Shown here: positions 14,757 to 23,118 of the stretch, piece after piece
Position numbering within the stretch: the first letter of the stretch is position 1
Layout of the letters: each line of letters starts with the position of its first letter
Source: Anaerobranca gottschalkii DSM 13577
GTDB taxonomy: Bacteria; Bacillota; Proteinivoracia; Proteinivoracales; Proteinivoracaceae
Length of the DNA: 33,093 nt
NCBI RefSeq assembly: GCF_900111575.1
Contig: NZ_FOIF01000023.1
Coordinates: forward strand, 1 to 33,093
Direction of reading: 5' to 3'
Translations under genes and position numbers: made by a program
Notes under the pieces: generated by a model
What the model was told of the DNA's origin: nothing
Database searches by the model: none
Seen by the model: the letters and a program-made list of their open reading frames with translations, nothing else

Positions 14757-15599
14757 TTGGTACTAGAATTTACTAAAATGCATGGGCTAGGTAATGACTT
14801 TATAATCATCGATAATTTGCAAGATAAAAAATTAGATTGGTCAAAATTAGCAAAAAAACTCTGTCAAAGAAATACAGGTATTGGTGGAGATGGTTTGGTA
14901 TTAGTATCACCTTCTGATAAAGGGGATTATAAGATGGTGATTTATAACTCAGATGGAAGTTTAGCCCAAATGTGTGGAAATGCCATCCGCTGTTTCGGGA
15001 AATACCTTTATGAAAAGGGTTATACAGATAAAACCAATTTAGTTATTGATACCGATGCCGGAGTAAAACAACTTTATTTAAAAATAAATGAGGGATTAGT
15101 AGAGACAGTAAAAGTAGATATGGGTCCCCCTATTTTTCAGCCTGAACTTATACCTGTCAATACCACAAATAGTGATAATAATATTAAAATACAAGTTGCT
15201 CAACAAGAACTAAATATAACTGCTATTTCAATGGGCAATCCCCATGCCGTCATTTTTGTAGATCAGGTAGAAGATTTTCCTGTAAAAGAGATTGGACCGC
15301 TAATAGAAAATCATCCTTTATTTCCCCAAAAAACCAATGTGGAATTTGTCCAATTAAAAGAAGATGGTACTTTAGTTATGAGAGTTTGGGAAAGGGGAGT
15401 AGGTGAAACCCAAGCTTGTGGTACAGGAGCCTGTGCAGCCTTTGTTGCCAGTGTTTTAAAGGGAAAAGTTAAAAACCAAGGTGAAGTTCATTTGTTAGGG
15501 GGAGTATTAAAAATTACCTTTGATGGTGAAAGGGTTTTTAAAGAAGGCCCTGCAGCCTTTGTTTTTGAAGGTAAGGTTAAAATAGAAGAATGGTTATAA
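14757..15599 (+). CDS. dapF: Diaminopimelate epimerase DapF
   Basis: A 280-residue PLP-independent racemase converting LL- to meso-diaminopimelate, for lysine and peptidoglycan. Both catalytic cysteines are present: C73 in QMCGNAIRCFGKY and C221 in QACGTGACAAFVAS, each with its substrate-binding loop. The N-terminus FTKMHGLGNDFIII and the middle motif ISMGNPHAVIFV are standard. The start is TTG 14757, six bases after a G6 run that acts as the ribosome site. A clear terminator follows, separating it from the germination genes. It implies a meso-DAP cell wall. Complete and certain. Confidence 0.96.
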   Translation: MVLEFTKMHGLGNDFIIIDNLQDKKLDWSKLAKKLCQRNTGIGGDGLVLVSPSDKGDYKMVIYNSDGSLAQMCGNAIRCFGKYLYEKGYTDKTNLVIDTDAGVKQLYLKINEGLVETVKVDMGPPIFQPELIPVNTTNSDNNIKIQVAQQELNITAISMGNPHAVIFVDQVEDFPVKEIGPLIENHPLFPQKTNVEFVQLKEDGTLVMRVWERGVGETQACGTGACAAFVASVLKGKVKNQGEVHLLGGVLKITFDGERVFKEGPAAFVFEGKVKIEEWL

Positions 15600-15612
15600 A
15601 CTCCATTAATTA

Positions 15613-15648
15613 AGGATAAGCTATAAATAAGCTTATCCTATTTTTATT
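15613..15648 (+). terminator. Intrinsic terminator after dapF
   Basis: AGGATAAGCT (15613-15622) pairs with AGCTTATCCT (15630-15639), ten base pairs, then ATTTTTATTA. It leaves only about 15 bases before the gerA start, so a separate sporulation promoter for gerA is not obvious. Confidence 0.82.
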
Positions 15649-15663
15649 ACGGGGGTTTTACCG

Positions 15664-17274
15664 ATGAAAAAACCTATAAAACTAAATAATTTAAAGGAAA
15701 ATACTAAAGAGAGTATTGAAAAAATTACTGAAGAGGCTTTAAAAGAGATAAGTTTAGATGAGGATTTAGAAAAGAATATTCAAATACTAGAAAAGATTTT
15801 TCAGCATTGTGATGATGTAAATAAAAAAACTTTACATATAGAAGGAAATAAAAAAGGGATAATCTTTTTTTTAAGTGGAATAACAGATGAAAAATCTATT
15901 GTTAATTTTATAATTAATCCTTTGCTGAAGAATGAAGGAGTAGTATTAGAAAAAATTAAAGGTAATCCCCGATATATAGAGGAATATTTATTAGTTAACC
16001 ATTCTGTAGAAAAAATTTCAGATCTTTACGGAGGAGTAATAGGGGTCTTAGAAGGCAAAGCTTTATTACTTATAGATGGATATAGTACCGGTTATACCAT
16101 AGAAGTTAGGGAATACCCAACTAGAGATGTTCAAGAACCTATTACCCAAACATTAGTTAGAGGTCCTAGGGAAGGCTTTACCGAAGGAATCAAAGACAAC
16201 TTAGCATTAATTCGAAAAAGGATTAAAACCCCTGATTTAAAAATAGAAAAAAAGGAAATCGGTCACCTAACAAAGACTTCTGTGGCTATTTGCTATATTC
16301 AGAATCTCGTTGATCCAAAGGTCTTAGAAGAGGTAAAGGTCAGACTAGATAAGATTAAAATAGATGCTATCCTTGATTCCAGTACAATAGAGCAGTTAAT
16401 TGAAGATAGCAGTTTTTCTCCTTTTCCCCAAATAGGAAATACAGAAAGACCCGATGCAGCAGTTTCGGCGTTAATAGAAGGAAGGGTGTGTATTGTTGTA
16501 GATGGGTCACCCTTTGTTTTAATTGTCCCCCAAGTTTTAGTAGATATGTTACATATTACAGAAGACTATTACGAAAGATTTTATTTTTCAACTGCCATTA
16601 GATTACTCCGTTATTTAGCCTTTGGCTTATCATTATTAGGGCCTTCCCTCTATGTTGCAATAACAACTTTTCACCATGAAATGATCCCAACAAAACTTTT
16701 AGTCAGTATTGCCGCTGCCCGCCAAGGAATTCCCTTTCCTGCATTTTTAGAAGCTTTGATGATGGAAATAGCCTTTGAAGCGTTAAGGGAAGCGGGGGTC
16801 CGCCTACCTAAACCTATAGGTCAAGCTGTAAGTATCGTAGGGGCTTTGGTTATTGGAGAAGCGGCAGTGCAGGCAGGACTTGTTTCTCAAATAATGGTAA
16901 TAGTTGTAGCTGGGACCGGTATAGCTTCCTTTACCGTTCCTGCCTTTAACATAGGGATTGCTATTAGGCTATTGAAAATTCCGATTCTGTTATTATCTTC
17001 AGTTTTAGGTTTATTTGGAGTGAGTATAGCTGTTATCGCAATTTCAATCCATTTATCTACACTAAGGTCCTTTGGAGTACCTTATCTATCACCAATTGCT
17101 CCTTTAACTTTACAAGACAACAAAGATGTTATTTTAAGGGGCCCAGTCTGGTGGATAAACCAAAGGCCAACCTATATTGCTAAAAATAATGTCGTTAAGT
17201 TAAAAAGCGGAGGGGAAATGAAACCCCAAAAACCACAGGCAGAGGAGGAAAAAGATGTCCAGAAAACTAGTTAA
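15664..17274 (+). CDS. Spore germination protein, GerA family (receptor A subunit), locus 1
   Basis: A 536-residue A subunit of a Ger germinant receptor, which sits in the spore inner membrane and helps trigger ion release on sensing nutrients. The N-terminal half (about 1-300) is soluble and holds family motifs such as VRGPREGFTEGIKDNLALIR, PFPQIGNTERPD and VDGSPFVLIVP. The C-terminal half has about five membrane segments, with AVSIVGALVIGEAAVQAGL, and ends in a basic then acidic tail (KPQKPQAEEEKDVQ). A GGGGG run precedes the ATG by eight bases. The last 20 bases overlap gerC. Order is A-C-small gene, and the B subunit is on the opposite strand, unlike the common A-B-C operon. It is clearly paralogous to the gene at 23645. 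Confidence 0.94.
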   Translation: MKKPIKLNNLKENTKESIEKITEEALKEISLDEDLEKNIQILEKIFQHCDDVNKKTLHIEGNKKGIIFFLSGITDEKSIVNFIINPLLKNEGVVLEKIKGNPRYIEEYLLVNHSVEKISDLYGGVIGVLEGKALLLIDGYSTGYTIEVREYPTRDVQEPITQTLVRGPREGFTEGIKDNLALIRKRIKTPDLKIEKKEIGHLTKTSVAICYIQNLVDPKVLEEVKVRLDKIKIDAILDSSTIEQLIEDSSFSPFPQIGNTERPDAAVSALIEGRVCIVVDGSPFVLIVPQVLVDMLHITEDYYERFYFSTAIRLLRYLAFGLSLLGPSLYVAITTFHHEMIPTKLLVSIAAARQGIPFPAFLEALMMEIAFEALREAGVRLPKPIGQAVSIVGALVIGEAAVQAGLVSQIMVIVVAGTGIASFTVPAFNIGIAIRLLKIPILLLSSVLGLFGVSIAVIAISIHLSTLRSFGVPYLSPIAPLTLQDNKDVILRGPVWWINQRPTYIAKNNVVKLKSGGEMKPQKPQAEEEKDVQKTS

Positions 17275-18451
17275 AGTTAGTAGTATTGTCTTATTACTCC
17301 TTTTGTTTATACCGGGATGTTGGGATAGTATTGAGTTAGAAGATCTAGGTATTGTAGTAGCTGTTGGTATAGATAAAGAAGAAGAAGGTTTTACCATGAC
17401 GTTACAAATTATTAAACCCCAACCCCAAGCTAACAACGGCAGTGAAGGTAAAATTTGGGTTGGAGCCAGTAGTGGTCAAACCCTCTTTGATGCCAGTAAA
17501 AATTTTCGGGCAAAGGTTCCTAGCCGTTTAACTTTTATGCACAATCAGATAATTGTTATCGGAGAAGAAGCTGCTAAATCAGGATTTGATGATATAATTG
17601 ATTTTTTAACTAGAAATAGAGAAATACGCTATAGAAGCTGGGTAATAATAACCCAAGGGGAAGCGAAAAAAGCTTTACAAGTAACTCCAGGTCTACAGCC
17701 AACCCTATTTGAAGAAATTAAAGGATTGGTGGAAAATCAAGATGAATGGTCAAAACAAGAGACCAGTACGATAAAAGATCTAATAATTGATATGAGTAAT
17801 CCCTATAAAGATTCCTTAACTGCTAGGATGTTATTACTTTCCCCTGAAGTAATGGGATCTCAACAAGAAGAAACCGATGAAATGACTTCTGCTACTATTA
17901 CGATGGAAAAGAAAATTATCCTCGATGGTTCTGCTGTAATTAAAGGGACTAAATTGGCAGGTTGGATGACGAAAACGGAAACAAGGGGGGTATTGTTTTT
18001 AAAAGGGGAAATTTCAGAAGCTTTAATAGTAGTGCCATACAAAGGAGGAAAAATGTCTGTGGAAATAGGTGATGTTAGAACAGAACTTGTCCCACAGATA
18101 AAGGATGGGAAACCTAAAGTAAAGGTTAATATAAAAGGTAGTGGTAGGTTAGGTGAAACCGATGTTTTTGTAGATTTTGGAGATATTGATCAAGTTAAAG
18201 AAATAGAAAAAATCCTCAACCAAAGACTGGTTGGGGAGATCAATAACTCTATAAGAAAATTTCAAGGACAATATAATGCTGATTTGTTAGGAATTGGAGA
18301 TCTGTTTTTTAGGTCAAATCGGAAATGGTGGAATGAAAATAAAGATAAATGGTTTGAAGGATTGTATCAACAAGTTGTTTTTGATATAAAAGCTGATATT
18401 CAGTTAGATAACTCTGGATTTTTAGTACAACCGATCTTAGGAGGAGAATAA
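17255..18451 (+). CDS. Ger(x)C-family germination lipoprotein, locus 1
   Basis: A 398-residue C subunit of the germinant receptor. The N-terminus is a lipoprotein signal (VLLLLLFIPGC, lipid on C22), followed by WDSIELEDLGIVVAVGID, the family's opening motif. The rest is a soluble extracytoplasmic three-domain protein, with MHNQIIVIGEEAAKSG in domain 1 and the typical late segment VGEINNSIRKFQGQYNADLLGIG, then FRSNRKWW. The ATG is inside the end of gerA, behind GAGGAGG. The next gene starts one base after its stop, so A, C and the small gene are one translationally coupled unit. Confidence 0.94.
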   Translation: MSRKLVKVSSIVLLLLLFIPGCWDSIELEDLGIVVAVGIDKEEEGFTMTLQIIKPQPQANNGSEGKIWVGASSGQTLFDASKNFRAKVPSRLTFMHNQIIVIGEEAAKSGFDDIIDFLTRNREIRYRSWVIITQGEAKKALQVTPGLQPTLFEEIKGLVENQDEWSKQETSTIKDLIIDMSNPYKDSLTARMLLLSPEVMGSQQEETDEMTSATITMEKKIILDGSAVIKGTKLAGWMTKTETRGVLFLKGEISEALIVVPYKGGKMSVEIGDVRTELVPQIKDGKPKVKVNIKGSGRLGETDVFVDFGDIDQVKEIEKILNQRLVGEINNSIRKFQGQYNADLLGIGDLFFRSNRKWWNENKDKWFEGLYQQVVFDIKADIQLDNSGFLVQPILGGE

Positions 18452-18452
18452 A

Positions 18453-18695
18453 ATGGTGTGGCAGGGGATGATTATTCTCATTTTTTCTACTTTAGTCTAT
18501 TTTGAAGGGAAAAAACTGTTGGTAGCAAAAAATTATTGGGATTTAGTAGTGGTAATGTTCTTTTATTTACTAGCTTTTTATTACACTTGGTCCTTTGCTG
18601 CTGACAGAGAAGTTTTTAATCCTTTAGAAGGGATAAATAATTTGTTAGAGCCAATAGGAAAGTGGTTATTTATAGAATTCCTAGGGATTAGCTAG
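18453..18695 (+). CDS. Small two-TM protein, probable germinant-receptor D-type subunit
   Basis: An 80-residue protein with two hydrophobic segments (about 2-17 and 28-48) and a short polar end. It starts one base after gerC, with GGAGGAG in the gerC 3' end, so it is certainly translated with the receptor. Small two-helix D proteins encoded in some Bacillus ger operons modulate receptor function; similarity here is by size, topology and position, not by a recognised motif. Its last eight bases overlap the convergent gerB gene. Confidence 0.62.
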   Translation: MVWQGMIILIFSTLVYFEGKKLLVAKNYWDLVVVMFFYLLAFYYTWSFAADREVFNPLEGINNLLEPIGKWLFIEFLGIS

Positions 18696-19770
18696 GTGTT
18701 TTTTTAAATAACGAACTGAAAAATAGTAAGATTGGGTAAAAGAAGTTTAATGAAATATTTATAATCGGTAAGGTAATTGCAAAGTAAACAAAATAGCTTA
18801 CACTAGGGAACATCAACTTTGATAAAAAAATAATTAAAAATCCTATGGGGATAATTAGTGGTTCTTTTTCTTTTAAGCCTAAAAGTTGAGAAAAACCTAA
18901 AATTAAGGCATAATAAATAGCTAAAAGGGTAGTGAAAAAACCAAGGATCCAGACGAAAATAAAAAATGCTTCAACCCTATTTAGAAACTCACCGATATTG
19001 ACGAGGCGAAAGATTTGATATGTAGGGAGTAACATTTTTCCAATAACCTCTGCTGAAAAAATTGTAACACCTAAAATAGTTCGGGTAAGGAGTAATACAG
19101 ATCCTATAAAGTATGATAAAAGGTATAGAGGAGTGGAATCCCTTTTATCATTAACTGCCGGTAAAATTATTGCTAAGAAGGTTATTTGAGTAAAGGGAAA
19201 ATTTAGTGCTACTAAACTGCCGGCGATAATTGGTTTAACCCCATCTGCTAAAATAGGTTGGAGGTAGGAAAAATCAATATCTTGTAATGTCAGGAAAGGG
19301 AGGATTAATAAAAGAAAGATAATAGGAAAAACATACAATTCTGTGAGTCTAGCAATAGCTTCAATACCAGAGTAAAGGGCATAGATTACAAGGAGTACTA
19401 GACCTGATCTTAATATTATCTCTGGTGTAGCAGGAATAATGGCAATATTAAAAAGTAAAACTAGATCTTCTACTACTAGTGTAGCGATAATAAAAGCATT
19501 TAACAGGAAAAATCCACTAAATATTTTTCCTAAAACTTTACCTAGGCATATCTCACTATATTCAATAATAGTAAGTCCTTTGAATTTTTTATTTAATTGC
19601 AAAATTAATAATAGGGGAATTAGCCCTAAAGTTGCAGCTAGTATTGTAGAAATCCAAGCATCTCTACCAGCCCATGATTCAGGAATAAATAAACTGGCAG
19701 AACCTGTTAAAAAACTAATTAATATAAAGGCAAACTGTCTAGGAGAAATAACTTGAATTTCCTTTTTCAT
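18688..19770 (-). CDS. GerB-family germination permease (receptor B subunit), locus 1
   Basis: A 360-residue membrane protein of the GerB/endospore germination permease family (APC superfamily), with about ten helices. The family start ISPRQFAFILISFLTGSASL and loop ESWAGRDAWISTILAA are clear. B subunits carry the germinant-binding pocket. It is oriented against the gerA-gerC-D unit and overlaps its end, so it must use its own promoter upstream of 19770, near the divergent DUF503 gene. AGGAG precedes the ATG by ten bases. An inversion of an ancestral A-B-C operon would explain the layout; a B subunit that pairs with either receptor is also possible. Confidence 0.92.
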   Translation of the reverse strand: MKKEIQVISPRQFAFILISFLTGSASLFIPESWAGRDAWISTILAATLGLIPLLLILQLNKKFKGLTIIEYSEICLGKVLGKIFSGFFLLNAFIIATLVVEDLVLLFNIAIIPATPEIILRSGLVLLVIYALYSGIEAIARLTELYVFPIIFLLLILPFLTLQDIDFSYLQPILADGVKPIIAGSLVALNFPFTQITFLAIILPAVNDKRDSTPLYLLSYFIGSVLLLTRTILGVTIFSAEVIGKMLLPTYQIFRLVNIGEFLNRVEAFFIFVWILGFFTTLLAIYYALILGFSQLLGLKEKEPLIIPIGFLIIFLSKLMFPSVSYFVYFAITLPIINISLNFFYPILLFFSSLFKKTPS

Positions 19771-19869
19771 TTATGTATACTCCTTTATAAGTTATAATAG
19801 AATTAATTAAAGCCTCTGTTTTTATTGTTAACCATAAGTTTACTTATTATGAGGATGAGGAGAATACTA

Positions 19870-20151
19870 ATGAAAATTTTGTATATAGAACTGACTATCC
19901 ATATCTTTGAGTGTGACAATTTAAAGAGGAAACGGAATATTGCTAACAGTATGGCTGCTAAACTTAAAAACAAATTTAACATATCTGTCGCTCAAAAACA
20001 TGATAATTTATTAAATCGCTTTATCTTAGGTTTGGCTATGGTTTCCACAGAGTCTAAAATATTAGTAAAACACAAAGAAATGATTTTAAATTATCTTGAA
20101 CAAATGGAATATTCTGTAGAAATAGTAGAAGTTTATAGTGAAATTATCTAA
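19870..20151 (+). CDS. DUF503 family protein
   Basis: A 93-residue protein of the DUF503 family, short alpha/beta proteins common in Firmicutes with no settled function. It has the family pattern: beta strand YIELTIHIFE, NLKRKRNIANSMAAKLKNKF, then FNISVAQK, the hydrophobic LGLAMVSTES and a C-terminal helix. The start is ATG 19870, not the longer open frame from 19825: GAGGAG lies just upstream and the family N-terminus begins there. Another unrelated small gene follows after about 75 bases. Confidence 0.82.
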   Translation: MKILYIELTIHIFECDNLKRKRNIANSMAAKLKNKFNISVAQKHDNLLNRFILGLAMVSTESKILVKHKEMILNYLEQMEYSVEIVEVYSEII

Positions 20152-20226
20152 ATTTAGTGATTAATTACTGGTTTTTATGGGAATAATTAGATATAAATGA
20201 CAAAACTCCAAGGAGGTATCCTGACA

Positions 20227-20637
20227 ATGGAGTACCGCATTAAAAAAATAATTTATCGGGTTAAGTATAATGATGAAGCGAAACATTTAGGGGAATATGC
20301 TTTAGTTTCCATTAAGAGAGCATCAAAAGAGCTTAAAGAACAGTACTTTTCTTGGAACCCTGAATTTAGTATAGAAAGGATAAGGGAAGTTTTCGGTGAA
20401 CCTAGCTATAGAATAGGTGGCTTATATAGTGGACCAGTAGAAGTATGGGTTTTTGAAACCAGTACAAACAATGTAATTTATATTGAAGCATGGCCTTTCG
20501 TAGAACCGCCAGGATTTTATATCCACTGTAAAAATTATGATGAATCTATAGTGACTTTTTCCCGTTGGTTAACATTGCAAAACTCTTCAAGGCACTTAAA
20601 AGTCATACCAGGAGGTAAAATGACGATACCTACGTAA
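20227..20637 (+). CDS. Hypothetical protein, unrecognised
   Basis: A 136-residue soluble protein, with no signal peptide or membrane segment. ATG 20227 is chosen because AAGGAGG (20210-20216) ends ten bases before it; the earlier in-frame ATG at 20197 has no ribosome site. The middle part has alternating strands rich in aromatic residues (EVWVFETSTNNVIYIEAWPF, then EPPGFYIHCKN). A helix-like EFSIERIREVFGEPSYRIG precedes it. I do not recognise the family. The gene has a good ribosome site and ends at a strong terminator, so it is probably real. Neighbours (DUF503 protein, metal transporter) do not indicate a role. Confidence 0.6.
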   Translation: MEYRIKKIIYRVKYNDEAKHLGEYALVSIKRASKELKEQYFSWNPEFSIERIREVFGEPSYRIGGLYSGPVEVWVFETSTNNVIYIEAWPFVEPPGFYIHCKNYDESIVTFSRWLTLQNSSRHLKVIPGGKMTIPT

Positions 20638-20663
20638 AAAAGGAAAGCCTAGGCTTTCCTTTT
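20638..20663. terminator. Perfect 26-base palindromic bidirectional terminator
   Basis: The palindrome has arms AAAAGGAAAGCCT (20638-20650) and AGGCTTTCCTTTT (20651-20663), with A and T tracts giving termination both ways. It serves the unknown gene on the left and the metal-binding lipoprotein gene on the right; the latter's stop codon is at its edge. Confidence 0.87.
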
Positions 20664-21429
20664 ATTCATATAACCCTAATTTTTTTGCATTATCGATAAT
20701 TAACTGAATTAAATTTTCATGTTCAGGACCTGGGAAATTTCTTAGTTCTACCCTTGGAACATCGATGGTTTCTGCAATAGTTTTTCCCTGGGGATTATGA
20801 TAGTTATCTATAATTAAATTTGGACCTAAACTTGCCAATTCCCCTATTTTTGCAGGGCTTAATTCATCGGCACTGAAAACTTCTAAAACATCATAGCCTA
20901 AAGAACGGATAAAGGCTTGGTGATGTTGATGCACTAAAACTTTGATATTATTTACTCCCTTTTCTTCAGCCTTTGCTAAAATTTCCTCCATTACTTGGGT
21001 AAATTCATCTTCCCATTTTTGCTGCTCTTTTGTTGTTCCTAATTTTTCGGCGATAATTCTAGTTTGTTCCACCAGATTGTTATATGTATTTGTTGTAATA
21101 ACACAGATTATTTTTTCTTCAGGGATGTTATTCCCTTCTATAATTTTTTTCATAAAGGATTCGTATCCTGCCAAGATAACCCAGTCAGCTTCTAAAACAG
21201 CTTGAACATCACTGGGTTTAAAATCATATTCTGGTGGATGTCTTAACTCTATCGGTGCTAAAATAGTAACATTTTTTGCACCTGCCGCTTCTGCCATATA
21301 AGCAGTCCAGCTAGTAGAAGCGACGATTTTTAAGCTTTCTTCCTCCTTAGCATTTTGCCCATTATTACTGTTACATCCCATGGCAAGTAGTAATAAAATT
21401 AGAGTAACAACACATAAAAATTTTCTCAT
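20662..21429 (-). CDS. Metal ABC transporter substrate-binding lipoprotein (ZnuA/TroA-like)
   Basis: A 255-residue lipoprotein: the signal ends in LLLAMGC with C19 lipidated, followed by an Asn/Glu-rich linker. The cluster A-I fold is seen in ELRHPPEYDFKPSDVQAV, whose His is a metal-ligand candidate, then VHQHHQAFIRSLGYDVLEVF with further His ligands, and NYHNPQGKTI near the end. The His-rich metal loop of many ZnuA proteins is absent. It is third in an ATPase-permease-binding protein operon. Zinc or manganese is likely, but the metal cannot be decided by eye. Confidence 0.85.
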   Translation of the reverse strand: MRKFLCVVTLILLLLAMGCNSNNGQNAKEEESLKIVASTSWTAYMAEAAGAKNVTILAPIELRHPPEYDFKPSDVQAVLEADWVILAGYESFMKKIIEGNNIPEEKIICVITTNTYNNLVEQTRIIAEKLGTTKEQQKWEDEFTQVMEEILAKAEEKGVNNIKVLVHQHHQAFIRSLGYDVLEVFSADELSPAKIGELASLGPNLIIDNYHNPQGKTIAETIDVPRVELRNFPGPEHENLIQLIIDNAKKLGLYE

Positions 21430-21462
21430 TAAAAATCATCCTTTCTATAAAAATTATTAGAT

Positions 21463-22275
21463 TTACCCCCTAATAAAGGAAGTAAAAATTATACTGAAGA
21501 GTAACAGGATTACTCCCATCAATGTTATAGTTGCTCCAGTGGGAAAATCAAAGACCATGGAAAATAATAATCCACCACTTGTTGTTAGAAATCCAAAGAT
21601 ACTAGTAAGTATTAGTAGTTGTCTGAAATTTTTAGCCAACCTTAAGGCAGCCATAGCTGGGAGTAAAATTATAGCGTCCATTAATAATGCCCCTACAATT
21701 TTCATAGCTACTCCAATGGAAAGTCCAGTTAAAAATAATAAACCATTACGGATTATTTTAGCAGGGATTCCTAACCATTCCGCTTGTTCGCTATCGTAAA
21801 AAGTTAACTGAATCTCTCGGTAAAAGATATAGTAAGTTAGGATAATAATAATTCCTAAAAAGAAAATAAAGATTAAATCCTTATTTGTCAAGATCAAAAT
21901 ACTTCCGGTAAACAAACCAAAGATTTCTAAAGCTGGAACTCCCCCCCGATGAAATAACACAAAGGCTAGAGCCATGGAGCCAGTCATAAAAAAAGCACCG
22001 ATTAAACTAGTATCTAATTTAAATTTATCAGATAAAGGGCCAAAAAACAGAGAACCTAGACCTATAGCTGCAAGGGCAAAGGTTAAAGGATTAGCACCTA
22101 AAAGCAATCCTATAGCCCCTCCCAATAATCCCATATGCATTAAAGCAAAACGAATTGTAGTAAGTTTAAAAACGATAATAACTAGCCCTAATAGGGATAG
22201 GGTGGAACCAGTTAACATAGCAGCTAGTAAGGCCCTTTGGAAAATCGGTATCCTTAAATAATCCAAAACCCCCAT
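21463..22275 (-). CDS. Metal ABC transporter permease (ZnuB-like)
   Basis: A 270-residue inner-membrane permease of the ABC-3 (zinc/manganese/iron chelate) type with about eight helices. Family signs are the early LGLVIIVFKLTTIRFALMHM, AIGLLLGANPLTFALAA, and the late ALLMDAIILLPAMAALRLAK, the coupling-helix region. It lies 22 bases after the ATPase gene and 33 before the binding protein. Codons inside include a seven-C run on the plus strand (21941-21947), encoding Arg-Gly-Gly; the frame is intact. Confidence 0.9.
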   Translation of the reverse strand: MGVLDYLRIPIFQRALLAAMLTGSTLSLLGLVIIVFKLTTIRFALMHMGLLGGAIGLLLGANPLTFALAAIGLGSLFFGPLSDKFKLDTSLIGAFFMTGSMALAFVLFHRGGVPALEIFGLFTGSILILTNKDLIFIFFLGIIIILTYYIFYREIQLTFYDSEQAEWLGIPAKIIRNGLLFLTGLSIGVAMKIVGALLMDAIILLPAMAALRLAKNFRQLLILTSIFGFLTTSGGLLFSMVFDFPTGATITLMGVILLLFSIIFTSFIRG

Positions 22276-22297
22276 TCTTACACCTCTCTTCTCAATT

Positions 22298-22975
22298 CTA
22301 TTCGTTAAATAACCGCCCTTTTTCTAGATAGACAATCCGATCACTTATCCTTCTGGCATGATGTTGATTATGGCTAATCATTAGGATTGATAAATTATAT
22401 TGTTGGCGAATATTTTCCAGCGTCTCGTCTAATAACCTCTGGGAGTCTATATCTAGATGGGTAGTAGGTTCATCGAGGAGGAGGATTTTAGGTTGTCGCA
22501 CTAACGCTCTAGCAATATTTAGCCTTTGGGTCTGTCCACCTGAAAGTTTTCGGCAATCTTGGTATTTTAACGGGGTTAAACCTACAATTTCTAAAATTTC
22601 TTCTGTTATCCTTTTATCTTCTTTAGAAGGTTTTTTTAAATAGGAAAAAGAAGTGCCCCATCTACCTAACAAGACGGCATCAAAGACACAGATGGGGAAA
22701 TTGCCACTATTATATTTTTGTGGTACATATCCTATTTGGGAGCGGAGCCAAGTTTTATCCTTCCCATTTGTGACATCTTTACCTAAGATATAAATTTTTC
22801 CCCTTTGTACTGGTAAAAGCTGCAATATTCCTTTGAATAAAGTGGTTTTACCGGCCCCATTTTCTCCAAAGATAGTAAGGAATTCCCCTAAATAAACAGT
22901 CAAGTCTATATTATGTAAAACAATAGATTCTCCATAGCCCATAGTTAAACCTTTAAGTTCTATAGCTTTTTCCAT
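22298..22975 (-). CDS. Metal ABC transporter ATP-binding protein (ZnuC-like)
   Basis: A 225-residue ATPase driving the metal importer encoded after it. It shows Walker A GENGAGKTT (about 37-45), Q loop GYVPQKYNSG, signature LSGGQTQRLNIARAL, Walker B ILLLDEPTTHLD and the switch His in MISHNQHH. It is first in the operon. The promoter probably lies in 22980-23040, where a minus-strand TATAAT at 23012-23007 is the only clear element. No recognisable Zur or MntR box was found. Confidence 0.9.
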   Translation of the reverse strand: MEKAIELKGLTMGYGESIVLHNIDLTVYLGEFLTIFGENGAGKTTLFKGILQLLPVQRGKIYILGKDVTNGKDKTWLRSQIGYVPQKYNSGNFPICVFDAVLLGRWGTSFSYLKKPSKEDKRITEEILEIVGLTPLKYQDCRKLSGGQTQRLNIARALVRQPKILLLDEPTTHLDIDSQRLLDETLENIRQQYNLSILMISHNQHHARRISDRIVYLEKGRLFNE

Positions 22976-23006
22976 TTAAATCCTCTCCCTAAAAATCTTA
23001 ATCTTA

Positions 23007-23012
23007 ATTATA
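23007..23012 (-). promoter_or_regulatory. Possible -10 of the metal transporter operon
   Basis: A perfect minus-strand TATAAT lies 32 bases before the ATPase start codon. No good -35 sits at 16-18 bases, so the call is tentative. The rest of 22976-23118 is AT-rich and otherwise unremarkable. Confidence 0.35.
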
Positions 23013-23118
23013 CTACAATTTAACTTTATTTTATAGTTTTCTTTAATATTAAATTGGATTTTGATAGAATATAGAATAAAGATAAATTCATATATTTTAA
23101 TAGTCTGGAGGAAATTTT

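Noticed and set aside
21941-21947. Run of seven C in the metal permease gene as a phase-variable tract
   Set aside because: The frame is intact, the residues fit the protein and a seven-base run is only marginally long; no sign of switching.
23042-23053. TTTAATATTAAA palindrome upstream of the metal importer, as a metal-regulator box
   Set aside because: It contains only A and T in very AT-rich DNA and does not match known Zur or MntR boxes.
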